Source of the DNA: Kribbella kalugense | Lineage (GTDB): Bacteria; Actinomycetota; Actinomycetes; Propionibacteriales; Kribbellaceae | Direction: 5' to 3' | DNA length: 64,000 bases | NCBI RefSeq assembly: GCF_004365875.1 | Contig: NZ_SODF01000001.1 | Coordinates: 434,001 to 498,000, forward strand | Shown: positions 50,438 to 59,130 of the stretch, in pieces | Layout of the letters: each line of letters starts with the position of its first letter | Numbering within the stretch: the first letter of the stretch is position 1 | Position numbers and translations under genes: made by a program | The notes under the pieces: generated by a model | Databases searched by the model: none | Told to the model about the DNA's origin: nothing | What the model saw: the letters and a program-made list of their open reading frames with translations, nothing else

Positions 50438-51678
50438 ACAACGGGTTGCGTCGGTCGCGTCTCCGTGACCGGCGCTTCGCCCTTGAGCATCCGGCCGCCG
50501 TCGTTGGTCAGCCGGAGGTAGTAGTCGGACGAGCAGGCAGTGCCGTCCTCGTCGAGCGCGCGGATGCCGGAACTGGACGGAATCCAGGCCGAGGACTCCG
50601 CGGTCTTCGCGATCTGGTTGCCCTCGTTGAACTCGTCGAACATCGAGATGTAGAAACCCTGCACGCCAACGCGCGTCAGGTTGTAGAACTGCCGCCACAT
50701 CAGCTCACCGTGCGCACGATGCCCGGACTGCAGGTCACCTGGGATCACGCACGGCTGGTAGTCGATCCCGTGGGCGTTGCAGTCCGCCTGGTCCTGCTGG
50801 TTCACGTTGTTGTAGTAGTGATCGGCGCCCGCGATGTCGCTGATCCGGCCGACCATCCACGGCGACAGCATGTTGAACGCGTGGTAGACGTCCAGGTACC
50901 CGGGCCGCGAGTCCTCGTTCCCCGGCAGCCAATGCGTCGGTACGCCGCCGATCACGTAGCAGCCCTGGTCCTTGAACCAGTTGATGACGTCCAGACAGAC
51001 CGATGCCGGAAAGTCCTTGTTCGCCTCGTTGAAGCCGAAGCCCCAGATACACACGACCGGCTTGCCGTTCTGCCGCGCGTACGCCGATGACGACGTGTAC
51101 GCGCTCATCTTCGAGGTCCAGTCGGACTTCATCTCCGACTGCATGTTCGTCCAGCCGGTCGCGTCGTACATGATGTAGAACTTCCGCCCGTACTGCTCGG
51201 CGGACTGCCGCACCTTCGCGGCCATCGCGTCGCGGGTCGGCCCTTCGCCGCCGGTCGGGTTGAACCGTTGCAGCGCGGCCGTGTCGCAGCCGTTCTGCTG
51301 CATCCACTGGAAGTGCGTGTCGACGGTCTGCTGGTCGTACGACGAGAACAGCTTGGCCGGCTGTCCGTTGCCGAGGTTCGAGTACGCGGTCTGGTACGTC
51401 GAGTTGTAGTCGCGGACGTCGGGCCAGCTGACGATCGCGGTGTTGGTCGGCGAGGGCGGCTGCCCCCAGTTGTTGCTCCAGTGCCACCACCCGTTGATCG
51501 GGGCGCCGTCACCGGCACAGGCGAACCAGCCCTGGTATCCGACGGTGACTTTGCCGACCACGTCACCAGGCGGGCTGGCGGCGAAGGCGGACTGGAGATT
51601 GGTGCCGACCGTGCCGGCTGTGCCAACAGTGGCAGCGGCGGCGGTGGCGGCGAGGAAGGTACGGCGAGAGAGCGTCAT
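50434..51678 (-). CDS. Secreted GH71/GH99-like glycoside hydrolase
   Basis: 414 residues from ATG 51678 (MTLSRRTFLAATAAAA), with AGGAGC seven bases upstream; the frame to 51738 is not needed. SRRTFLA followed by an Ala-rich segment is a Tat signal. The mature protein has the barrel signatures of GH71/99-like proteins: VGKVTVGYQGWFACAGDGAPINGWWHWSNNWG, KLFSSYDQQTVDTHFQWMQQNGCDTAALQRF, FYIMYDATGW, VVCIWGFGFNE, YVIGGVPTHW and GFYISMFDEFNEGN. Proteins like this are sometimes labelled xylosidase/arabinosidase; the substrate is not proven. It is divergent from the ROK repressor, with a long operator between, so it probably belongs to the same sugar regulon. Confidence 0.8.
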   Translation of the reverse strand: MTLSRRTFLAATAAAATVGTAGTVGTNLQSAFAASPPGDVVGKVTVGYQGWFACAGDGAPINGWWHWSNNWGQPPSPTNTAIVSWPDVRDYNSTYQTAYSNLGNGQPAKLFSSYDQQTVDTHFQWMQQNGCDTAALQRFNPTGGEGPTRDAMAAKVRQSAEQYGRKFYIMYDATGWTNMQSEMKSDWTSKMSAYTSSSAYARQNGKPVVCIWGFGFNEANKDFPASVCLDVINWFKDQGCYVIGGVPTHWLPGNEDSRPGYLDVYHAFNMLSPWMVGRISDIAGADHYYNNVNQQDQADCNAHGIDYQPCVIPGDLQSGHRAHGELMWRQFYNLTRVGVQGFYISMFDEFNEGNQIAKTAESSAWIPSSSGIRALDEDGTACSSDYYLRLTNDGGRMLKGEAPVTETRPTQPVV

Positions 51679-51789
51679 GAGCGTGCTCCTGGTGGGGGCG
51701 GACAGGAGAGAACCCGGCGAGCGTACAAAGTTCGACAAAGCCCTGCAAGAACTCGACTGTTGCGAACACTTGACGGTTTTCCGGCGTGA

Positions 51790-51818
51790 ACTTAGTTTGT
51801 TGGGTCAACAGACAAAGT
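51790..51818. promoter_or_regulatory. Palindromic ROK operator
   Basis: ACTTAGTTTGTTG (51790-51802) and CAACAGACAAAGT (51806-51818) are inverted repeats matching at 11 of 13 positions around a 3-base centre. The site is AT-rich in a GC-rich region, 16 bp upstream of the ROK start and 111 bp from the divergent glycosidase start. Shape and AT-richness resemble operators of XylR/NagC-type ROK repressors. Confidence 0.75.
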
Positions 51819-51834
51819 CTGGAGAGGGGGCTGG

Positions 51835-53112
51835 ATGACGCTCACCGACGGTCGTCGCCCGGGGAGCCGGGGCGTCGCCGCAGACCACGTCTCGCTCCGG
51901 CGGAACAACCTCTCCGTCGTTCTCCGGCACGTCCGCGACCTCGGTCCGCGCTCCCGCGCCCGGATCGCCGACGACACCGGCCTGAACAAGGCGACCGTCA
52001 GCAGCCTCGTCGCCGAGCTCGTCGAACGCGGACTGCTGCGCGAAGGACGAGCGGACTCCAGTCGCGCGCTGGGCCGCCCGGGACAGCTCGTCGAGCTCGG
52101 CGGCTCCGCCGTCTGCGGCGTCGGCGCCGAGATCAACGTCGACTACCTCGCGGTCGCCGCCCTCGACCTATCCGGCGATGTCGTTCTGGAGAAGCGCGTC
52201 CCGGTCGACGTCGCCCACCTCGACCCGGGTACGACGCTTGACCGGTTCGCGGAGCTGGTCCAGGAAGCGGTCGCGGCCGTGGATGCGCGTGGCGGGCAGT
52301 TGGCCGGCGTCACCCTCGCCGTACCGGGTCTCGTCCAGGGTGAGACCGGCGAACTGAAGCTCGCGCCGAACCTGGGGTGGGGCGAGCTGTCGGTCGCTCA
52401 GGAGATGCGCACGCGGCTGGGCGAGCCGACGTACCCGCTGCATGTGGACAACGAGGCGAACCTGGCGGCGTTGGCGGCGTACGCCGATCTGCGCCAGACC
52501 GAGGACGGGCCGGTGCATGACCTGGTCTTGCTGACCGGAGCCGTCGGTGTTGGTGGTGGCGTCGTGGCCGGTGGGCATCTGCTGCGCGGCGGGCACGGGT
52601 ACAGCGGCGAGGTCGGGCACATGCCGGTCGCGCCGCCGGGCCGGACCTGCGGCTGCGGGCGGACCGGATGCTGGGAGACCGTCGTCGGGCTGACCGCACT
52701 GTTGCACAAGGCAACGGACAGGGACGACCCGGTGCGGGATCCGTCGCTGGACGTGGAGCAACGGCTGGCCGGGATCACCCGGCGGGCCGAAGCGGGGGAT
52801 GCGCGGACGCTGTCCGCGCTGAAGGACGTCGGCATCTGGCTGGGGATTGGGGGAGCGATCCTGGTGAACATCCTGAACCCGGACGTGCTCGTGCTCGGCG
52901 GCTACTTCGCCGTACTCGGGCCGTGGCTGAGAGAACCACTGGAGAAGGCGATCCGCGAGCGCGTGATCGCACCGGACGGCGGCGGCTGCCGGGTCGTCCG
53001 CTCGGAGCTCGGCTTCGCCGCGGCCGTCCGCGGCGGCGCGCAGATCGCGCTCGACCGGGTCTTCGTAGACCCGACGATGATCGGCCGCTCCGAGACCGGA
53101 GTGGCGCAGTGA
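51835..53112 (+). CDS. ROK-family transcriptional repressor (XylR-like)
   Basis: 425 residues from ATG 51835 with GGAGAGGGGG upstream. A winged helix at about 20-75 (RNNLSVVLRHVRDLGPRSRARIADDTGLNKATVSSLVAELVERGLL) is joined to the ROK domain: GVTLAVPGLVQGETG, VDNEANLAALAAY, GVGGGVVAGGHLLRGGHGYSGEVGHMPV, then the zinc cysteines CGCGRTGCWE (about 265). It heads an operon for a sugar ABC importer, an oxidoreductase and xylose isomerase, so D-xylose or a related sugar is the likely inducer. Its stop overlaps the next start (GTGA). Confidence 0.93.
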   Translation: MTLTDGRRPGSRGVAADHVSLRRNNLSVVLRHVRDLGPRSRARIADDTGLNKATVSSLVAELVERGLLREGRADSSRALGRPGQLVELGGSAVCGVGAEINVDYLAVAALDLSGDVVLEKRVPVDVAHLDPGTTLDRFAELVQEAVAAVDARGGQLAGVTLAVPGLVQGETGELKLAPNLGWGELSVAQEMRTRLGEPTYPLHVDNEANLAALAAYADLRQTEDGPVHDLVLLTGAVGVGGGVVAGGHLLRGGHGYSGEVGHMPVAPPGRTCGCGRTGCWETVVGLTALLHKATDRDDPVRDPSLDVEQRLAGITRRAEAGDARTLSALKDVGIWLGIGGAILVNILNPDVLVLGGYFAVLGPWLREPLEKAIRERVIAPDGGGCRVVRSELGFAAAVRGGAQIALDRVFVDPTMIGRSETGVAQ

Positions 53113-54623
53113 ATATGCCTGGGAGCGATCTACTGACCATGACGGGGATCGTCAAGGAGTTCCCCGGCGTACGGGCGTTGGACGGTGTCGATCTCGATGT
53201 CCGGGCCGGCGAGGTGCATTGCCTGCTCGGGCAGAACGGCGCCGGCAAGTCCACGCTGATCCGGGTGCTGACCGGTGCGCACCAGCCGGACGCCGGCACG
53301 ATTCGTCTCAACGACGAGCCGGTCCAGCTGAACAGCCCGACCGCGGCGATCGAGCGCGGTATCGCCGCGATCTACCAGGAACTCGACCTGGTGCCCGAGC
53401 TGACCGTTGCCGAGAACATCTTTCTCGGCAACGAGCCGTCCCGCTTCGGCTTCAGCCGGGCCCACGAGGCGACCACGAAGGCGCGGGAGATCCTGGCCGG
53501 TCTCGGGCACGCCGAGATCCCCACCCATCGGACGGTCGGTTCGCTGCCGGCCGCCGGGCAGCAGGTCGTCAGCATGGCCAGGGCGCTGTCCCGGGACGCT
53601 CGACTGATCGTGATGGACGAGCCGTCCGCGGTCCTCGATCCGGAAGAGGTGTCGAACCTGTTCCGGGTGATCCGCGGCCTGACCGAACGCGGTGTCGCGG
53701 TCGTCTACATCTCGCACCGGCTCGAGGAGATCCGCCAGATCGGCAACCGGGTCACGGTCCTGAAGGACGGCGCGACTGTCGCCACCGGACTCGATGCGCG
53801 CGACACCCCGACCAGGGAACTCATCCGGCTGATGACCGGCCGCTCGATCGAGTACGTCTTCCCGCCGCGCAACGAGATCCCCACCACGGCGCCCGTCATA
53901 CTCGAGGTCATCAACCTGAGCCGGCCCGGTGAGTTCGCCGGCATCGAGTTCAGCGTCCGCGCGGGGGAGATCGTCGGACTGGCCGGACTCGTCGGGTCCG
54001 GGCGTTCCGAAGTACTTGAGACCGTGTACGGCGCACGTCGGCCGGCGACCGGGTTCGTCAAGGTCGACGGCGTCGCGCTGCGGCCGGGGCGGGTGCAGGC
54101 CGCGGTGAAGGCGGGGATCGGGCTCGCGCCGGAGGAACGGAAGAGTCAGGCGCTGCTGCTGGACGAGGCCGTGTACAAGAACATCACGGTGTCGACGCTG
54201 GGACGCTTCGCCAGCGCGGGATTCCTGAACAACCACGCCGAGCGAGAAGCGGCTGCGAAGTTGACCCGGACGTTGGATGTTCGTCCGGTCGGCGTGGACC
54301 AACCGGTCCGGAACTTGTCCGGCGGCAATCAGCAGAAGGTCGTGCTGGCTCGCTGGTTGCTGCGCGACTGCCGGGTGCTGCTGCTCGACGAACCGACGCG
54401 CGGCGTCGACGTCGGTGCACGCTCGGAGATCTACACGCTGATCCGCACGCTGGCGGCCAACGGGGTCGCGATCGTGCTGGTCTCCAGTGAAGTCGAGGAA
54501 GTGCTCGGTCTGTCCGACCGGGTCGTCGTACTGCGGGAGGGGCGTTCCGTCCACACGGGACCCGCACAAGCCATCGACGAACACCAGGTCCTCGACCTGG
54601 TGATGGAAGGAAGTGCGGTGTGA
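53109..54623 (+). CDS. Sugar ABC transporter ATP-binding protein (RbsA/XylG-like)
   Basis: 504 residues from GTG 53109, with GGAG seven bases upstream and a 4-bp overlap with the ROK stop; ATG 53115 is an alternative. There are two fused nucleotide-binding domains. The first has Walker A GQNGAGKSTL, signature region SLPAAGQQVVSMARAL and Walker B LIVMDEPSAVLD. The second has a degenerate Walker A (GLVGSGRSEV), as typical of RbsA proteins, then NLSGGNQQKVVLARWL and LLLDEPTRGVDVG. It powers import with the permease and lipoprotein that follow. The upstream open frame to 52668 is a shadow of the ROK gene. Confidence 0.95.
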   Translation: MNMPGSDLLTMTGIVKEFPGVRALDGVDLDVRAGEVHCLLGQNGAGKSTLIRVLTGAHQPDAGTIRLNDEPVQLNSPTAAIERGIAAIYQELDLVPELTVAENIFLGNEPSRFGFSRAHEATTKAREILAGLGHAEIPTHRTVGSLPAAGQQVVSMARALSRDARLIVMDEPSAVLDPEEVSNLFRVIRGLTERGVAVVYISHRLEEIRQIGNRVTVLKDGATVATGLDARDTPTRELIRLMTGRSIEYVFPPRNEIPTTAPVILEVINLSRPGEFAGIEFSVRAGEIVGLAGLVGSGRSEVLETVYGARRPATGFVKVDGVALRPGRVQAAVKAGIGLAPEERKSQALLLDEAVYKNITVSTLGRFASAGFLNNHAEREAAAKLTRTLDVRPVGVDQPVRNLSGGNQQKVVLARWLLRDCRVLLLDEPTRGVDVGARSEIYTLIRTLAANGVAIVLVSSEVEEVLGLSDRVVVLREGRSVHTGPAQAIDEHQVLDLVMEGSAV

Positions 54624-55660
54624 TGAGTGAGGACATCACAACCCCTGAAACGACACCGTCTACTCAAGCGACAGTGACCCCACCGGCTACCCGGAACTCG
54701 GCCAGGCTGATGAGATCCGGTGTCGGACGCAACCTTGGTCTGGTCGTTGCGCTGGTTGTCCTTTGCATCGTCGGGGTGATCACGGCCGGCGATACGTTCG
54801 CGACTGGTGCGAACGTGCTGACGATTCTGCGGCTGGCGGCGGTTATCGGCGTGGTCAGTGTCGGGATGACGTTCGTGATCACCGGGGGCGGGATCGATCT
54901 GAGCGTCGGCGCGATGGTCGCGCTGGCGTCAGTTTGGGCGACTACGTTGGCGACCCAGCAACTGGCTGCCGACTTCCACTGGATCTTCATGGTCACGACC
55001 GCGCTGGTGGTCGGCGCCGCGTGTGGTCTGGTCAACGGGCTCCTCGTTGCCTACGGCAAGATCGTGCCGTTCATCGCGACGCTGGCGATGCTGGCGGCGG
55101 CGCGTGGTCTGGCCGAGATCATCTCCGACCGGAAGACCCAGATCATCACGGTCAACTCGTTCGTCGACTTCTTCGGCGGCTCGCTGCTCGGCGTACCGGT
55201 GCTGGTCTGGATCTTCCTGCTGGTCGCCGCGGCCGGCTGGGTGGTGCTGAACCGGACCACCTTCGGCCGCCGTACCTTCGCCGTCGGCGGCAACGCCGAG
55301 GCCGCCCGCCTCGCGGGTATCAAGGTTCAGCGTCACACCGTGGCGCTGTACGTCCTGGCCGGGCTGTGCTGCGGGATCGCCGCGGTGATGCTGATGGCGC
55401 GGACGACAACGGGGAGCTCCACCCACGGTCAGTTGTACGAACTGGACGCGATCGCGGCGGTGGTGATCGGCGGCACGCTGCTGTCCGGTGGCCGCGGCAC
55501 GATCGTTGGCACGGTGATCGGCGTACTGATCTTCACGACGTTGAACAACGTCTTCACCCTGAACAACCTGAGCATCTCCGCCCAGTCGGTGGCGAAGGGC
55601 GCGATCATCGTGGTCGCCGTCCTGCTCCAGCAGCGCCTCGCCCGCAGCAGCAACACCTAG
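54623..55660 (+). CDS. Sugar ABC transporter permease (RbsC/XylH-like)
   Basis: 345 residues from the ATG at 54623, whose A is shared with the ATPase stop (TGATG); a GTG directly before it is possible. After a 30-residue polar N-terminus there are eight or more hydrophobic helices. The family pattern is TFVITGGGIDLSVGAMVALASVWA (about residues 73-97), GLLVAYGKIVPFIATLAMLAAARGLAEI, RRTFAVGGNAEAARLAGIKV (cytoplasmic coupling loop, about 212-231), and VVIGGTLLSGGRGTIVGTVIGVLI. It forms the membrane pore of the importer. Confidence 0.95.
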   Translation: MSEDITTPETTPSTQATVTPPATRNSARLMRSGVGRNLGLVVALVVLCIVGVITAGDTFATGANVLTILRLAAVIGVVSVGMTFVITGGGIDLSVGAMVALASVWATTLATQQLAADFHWIFMVTTALVVGAACGLVNGLLVAYGKIVPFIATLAMLAAARGLAEIISDRKTQIITVNSFVDFFGGSLLGVPVLVWIFLLVAAAGWVVLNRTTFGRRTFAVGGNAEAARLAGIKVQRHTVALYVLAGLCCGIAAVMLMARTTTGSSTHGQLYELDAIAAVVIGGTLLSGGRGTIVGTVIGVLIFTTLNNVFTLNNLSISAQSVAKGAIIVVAVLLQQRLARSSNT

Positions 55661-55677
55661 TTCTGAGGAGGACAAGG

Positions 55678-56715
55678 ATGTCCCGTTCCGCCCGAACACT
55701 CGTCCTGGCCGGGGTGAGCGTGCTCGCCCTCACGGCCTGTACCGGTAACACCCCGAAGGCCGAGGAGAACGCCGGCAACGCGCCGGCCAACCAGGCCGCC
55801 GTCAAGAACGACGAGCCCGGTAAGAAGGTCAAGATCGGCTTCTCCGCACCGGCCGCCGACCACGGCTGGATGGGCGCCATCACCAAGGCGACCCAGGCCG
55901 AGGCGAAGAAGTACTCCGACGTCGAGCTGGTCGTTGCCGAGGGCACCAACGATGTGAACCTGCAGATCAGCCAGGTGGAGACGTTCATCAACCAGAAGGT
56001 CGACGCCATCGTCCTGCTGCCGTTCGACGGGGCCGCGCTCACCCCGGTCGCGACGAAGGCGATGGAGGCCGGAATCACGGTGATCAACGTCGACCGCGAG
56101 TTCGACAGCCCGTTCGCCGCCCGTACGACGGTGCTCGGTGACAACCATGGGATGGGCGTGTCGGCCGGCACGTACATCTGCGACCAGTTGAAGGGCAAGA
56201 AGGACGCGGTGGTCGCGGAGATCGCCGGGATCGACTCGCTGCCGTTGACTCAGGACCGCAGCAAGGGCTTCAAGGAAGCGCTGGCCGACTGCGGCCTGAA
56301 GGTGAACAACCGGGTCGCCGCCGAGTTCACCGTCGAGTCCGGTGAGAAGGCCGCCGCCAACCTGTTGCAGGCGGCACCGAAGATCGACGCGATCTGGAAC
56401 CACGACGACGACCAGGGTGTCGGCGTGATGGCCGCGATCAAGAACTCCGGCCGCAAGGAGTTCTTCGTGGTCGGCGGGGCCGGCTCGGCGAACGTGATGC
56501 GGGACATCAAGTCCGGCAGCTCGTTGCTGAAGGCCACCGTCATCTACCCGTCCACGCAGGGTGCCGACGGCATCCGGCTGGCCCGGCTGCTGGTGCAGAA
56601 GAAGGCCCTCGGCGACCTGGTGGAGGTCGAGGTGCCGCGCACGGTCCAGCTGTACGCGCCGGTGGTGACCAAGGACAACGTGGACCAGTACCTACCCACT
56701 GCATTCGAGAGCTGA
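55678..56715 (+). CDS. Sugar ABC transporter substrate-binding lipoprotein (RbsB-like)
   Basis: 345 residues; GAGGAGGACAAGG precedes the ATG. Signal peptide MSRSARTLVLAGVSVLALTAC has a lipobox LTAC at about residues 18-21, then a Pro/Ala/Asn linker. The periplasmic-binding-protein type I fold follows: KIGFSAPAADHGWMGAITKATQAEAKKY, INQKVDAIVLLPFDGAALTPV, AGITVINVDREFD, IWNHDDDQGVGVMAAI. The family is used for ribose, xylose and galactose; with XylR-like control and xylA in the operon, a pentose is most likely. Confidence 0.94.
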   Translation: MSRSARTLVLAGVSVLALTACTGNTPKAEENAGNAPANQAAVKNDEPGKKVKIGFSAPAADHGWMGAITKATQAEAKKYSDVELVVAEGTNDVNLQISQVETFINQKVDAIVLLPFDGAALTPVATKAMEAGITVINVDREFDSPFAARTTVLGDNHGMGVSAGTYICDQLKGKKDAVVAEIAGIDSLPLTQDRSKGFKEALADCGLKVNNRVAAEFTVESGEKAAANLLQAAPKIDAIWNHDDDQGVGVMAAIKNSGRKEFFVVGGAGSANVMRDIKSGSSLLKATVIYPSTQGADGIRLARLLVQKKALGDLVEVEVPRTVQLYAPVVTKDNVDQYLPTAFES

Positions 56716-56725
56716 TTGGAGAGTT

Positions 56726-57889
56726 ATGAGTGACCTGGGCATCGGCCTGATCGGCTACGCGTTCATGGGAGCGGCCCATTCGCAGGCCTGGCGGAGCGCA
56801 CCGCGCTTCTTCGACCTGCCGCTGAACCCTGCCATGAACGTGTTGTGCGGTCGCAACGCCGAGGCTGTGCAAGCGGCCGCCACCAAGCTGGGCTGGAAGG
56901 AGACCGAGACCGACTGGCGCAAGCTGCTCGGCCGCGACGACGTCCAGCTGGTCGACGTGTGCACGCCGGGCGACAGTCACGCCGAGATCGCCATCGCCGC
57001 CCTGGAAGCCGGCAAGCACGTGCTGTGCGAGAAGCCGCTGGCGAACACCGTCGAGGAGGCCGAGGCGATGACCGCCGCGGCCGAGGCGGCCAGGGCCAAG
57101 GGGATCAGGTCGATGGTCGGGTTCACCTACCGCCGGGTGCCGGCCATCGGGCTGGCCCGCCAGCTCGTTGCCGAGGGCAAACTCGGTACGATCCGGCACG
57201 TCCGGGCGCAGTACCTGCAGGACTGGATCTCCGACCCGGAGGCGCCGCTGTCGTGGCGGCTGGACAAGGAGAAGGCGGGCTCCGGCGCACTCGGCGACAT
57301 CGGCGCGCACATCGTCGACATGACGCAGTACATCACCGGTGACACCATCGGCGAGGTCAGCGCGCGGCTCGAGACGTTCGTCAAGGAACGGCCGGTCGCG
57401 GCGGAGCACTCGGGTCTTGCCGGTACGGCGGGGACCGAACGCGGACCCGTCACGGTCGACGACGCGGCTGTCTTCCTGGCCACCTTCCGGTCCGGCGCGC
57501 TCGGCGTCTTCGAGGCGACCCGGTTCGCGACCGGCCGCAAGAACGCGATCCGGATCGAGATCAACGGGAGCCTCGGAAGTCTGGCGTTCGACTTCGAGGA
57601 CATGAATCTCCTGCACTACTACGACGCAGGAGAAGACTCGAGGACCGCGGGTTTCCGCCGCATCCTCGTCACCGAACCCGCCCACCCTTACGTCGCCGCC
57701 TGGTGGCCGCCCGGCCACCTGCTCGGTTACGAACACGGGTTCACCCATCAGGTCGTCGACCTGGTCAATGCGATCGCCGAAGGAGTCGATCCGACACCGT
57801 CGTTCGCCGACGGGCTGCAGGTCCAGCGAGTGCTGGCCGCGGTCGAGACCAGTTCGACGTCACGACAATGGCAGGAGATTCCTGAATGA
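56726..57889 (+). CDS. Gfo/Idh/MocA-family oxidoreductase
   Basis: 387 residues, ATG with GGAGAG upstream. An NAD(P)-binding Rossmann fold starts [19 protein letters not shown] (about 3-21), with [37 protein letters not shown] at about 75-110; the lysine of EKP is the conserved catalytic region. The C-terminal GFO domain shows [19 protein letters not shown] and [15 protein letters not shown]. It lies between the ABC importer and xylA; overlap with xylA is 4 bp (ATGA). It is probably a sugar or inositol dehydrogenase; the exact substrate is not readable. Confidence 0.9.
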   Translation: MSDLGIGLIGYAFMGAAHSQAWRSAPRFFDLPLNPAMNVLCGRNAEAVQAAATKLGWKETETDWRKLLGRDDVQLVDVCTPGDSHAEIAIAALEAGKHVLCEKPLANTVEEAEAMTAAAEAARAKGIRSMVGFTYRRVPAIGLARQLVAEGKLGTIRHVRAQYLQDWISDPEAPLSWRLDKEKAGSGALGDIGAHIVDMTQYITGDTIGEVSARLETFVKERPVAAEHSGLAGTAGTERGPVTVDDAAVFLATFRSGALGVFEATRFATGRKNAIRIEINGSLGSLAFDFEDMNLLHYYDAGEDSRTAGFRRILVTEPAHPYVAAWWPPGHLLGYEHGFTHQVVDLVNAIAEGVDPTPSFADGLQVQRVLAAVETSSTSRQWQEIPE

Positions 57890-59046
57890 GTAGCTATACC
57901 CCGACCAAGGACGACAAGTTCTCCTTCGGTCTGTGGACCGTAGGCTGGGAAGGCGTCGACGTCTTCGGTACCGCGGTCCGCCCGCGGATGGACCCGGTGC
58001 ACGCGGTCGAGAAGCTCGCCGAACTGGGCGCCGCCGCGGTCACGTTCCACGACGACGACGTCGTACCCGACGACGCCACTCGCGGCCAGGTGCTCGAGCG
58101 TTTCACGAAGGCCCTGGCCGACACCGGCCTGGTCGTCGAGATGATGACCACGAACCTGTTCAGTCATCCCGTCTTCAAGGACGGCGGCCTGACCGCCAAC
58201 GATCGTCAGGTACGGCGGTACGCGCTGGCCAAGGTGCTCCGCAACGTCGACCTCGCGGCCGAGCTCGGCGCGTCGACGTACGTGCTCTGGGGCGGTCGCG
58301 AAGGCGCCGAGTCCGGTGGTTCGAAGGACGTGCGGGCCGCGCTGGATCGGTACAAGGAGTCGATGGACCTGCTGTGCGCGTACGTGCGCGAGCAGGGGTA
58401 CAACATCCGCTTCGCGATCGAGCCGAAGCCGAACGAGCCGCGCGGTGACATCCTGCTGCCGTCGATCGGGCATGCGATTGCCTTCATCAACGATCTCGCC
58501 GATCCCGAGCTGGTCGGGATCAACCCCGAGGTCGGGCACGAGCAGATGGCTTCGCTCAACTACGCGCACGGGATCGCGCAGGCGCTGTGGCACGGGAAGC
58601 TGTACCACATCGACCTGAACGGGCAGCACGGTCCGCGGTTCGACCAGGACCTGCGGTTCGGTGCCGGGAACCTGCGGGAGGCCTTCTGGACGGTCGACGT
58701 ACTGCAGGGAGCCGGAAGCTACCCGGCGTACGACGGGTACATCCACTTCGACTACAAGCCGCCGCGGACCGAGGACGAGGAAGGCGTCTGGGAGACCGCC
58801 CGTGGCTGCATGCGGAACTACCTGATCCTGCGCGACAAGGTGCAGGCGTTCCGTGCCGACCCCGAGGTTGCGGAGGCACTCGCCGACGCACGGGTCGCGG
58901 AGTTGTCCGAACCCACCCTGGCCGAGGGTGAGTCGCTGGACGAGCTCCGCAACGCGAAGTACGACCGGGAAGCGCTGGCCGAGCGCGGTCTCGGGTTCGA
59001 AAAGCTGGACCAGCTGGCGATGGAGCACCTGCTCGGCGTTCGTTGA
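57886..59046 (+). CDS. xylA: Xylose isomerase
   Basis: 386 residues; interconverts D-xylose and D-xylulose. It follows the short class I (actinobacterial) form closely: [17 protein letters not shown] at the start, the catalytic histidine in VTFHDDD (about residue 55), [20 protein letters not shown], the metal glutamate in [13 protein letters not shown] (about 181-192), [23 protein letters not shown], the metal cluster [19 protein letters not shown], and [10 protein letters not shown]. It is coupled to the preceding oxidoreductase. No xylulokinase gene is present in the rest of the window. Confidence 0.97.
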   Translation: MSSYTPTKDDKFSFGLWTVGWEGVDVFGTAVRPRMDPVHAVEKLAELGAAAVTFHDDDVVPDDATRGQVLERFTKALADTGLVVEMMTTNLFSHPVFKDGGLTANDRQVRRYALAKVLRNVDLAAELGASTYVLWGGREGAESGGSKDVRAALDRYKESMDLLCAYVREQGYNIRFAIEPKPNEPRGDILLPSIGHAIAFINDLADPELVGINPEVGHEQMASLNYAHGIAQALWHGKLYHIDLNGQHGPRFDQDLRFGAGNLREAFWTVDVLQGAGSYPAYDGYIHFDYKPPRTEDEEGVWETARGCMRNYLILRDKVQAFRADPEVAEALADARVAELSEPTLAEGESLDELRNAKYDREALAERGLGFEKLDQLAMEHLLGVR

Positions 59047-59130
59047 TCCGGTAGTGGTCCCGCGCAGGGCAGAGCACGGGATTCGTAGTGATGGAGCGCG
59101 CACCCTTATCCGTCCCATGAGGAGCTCCGC

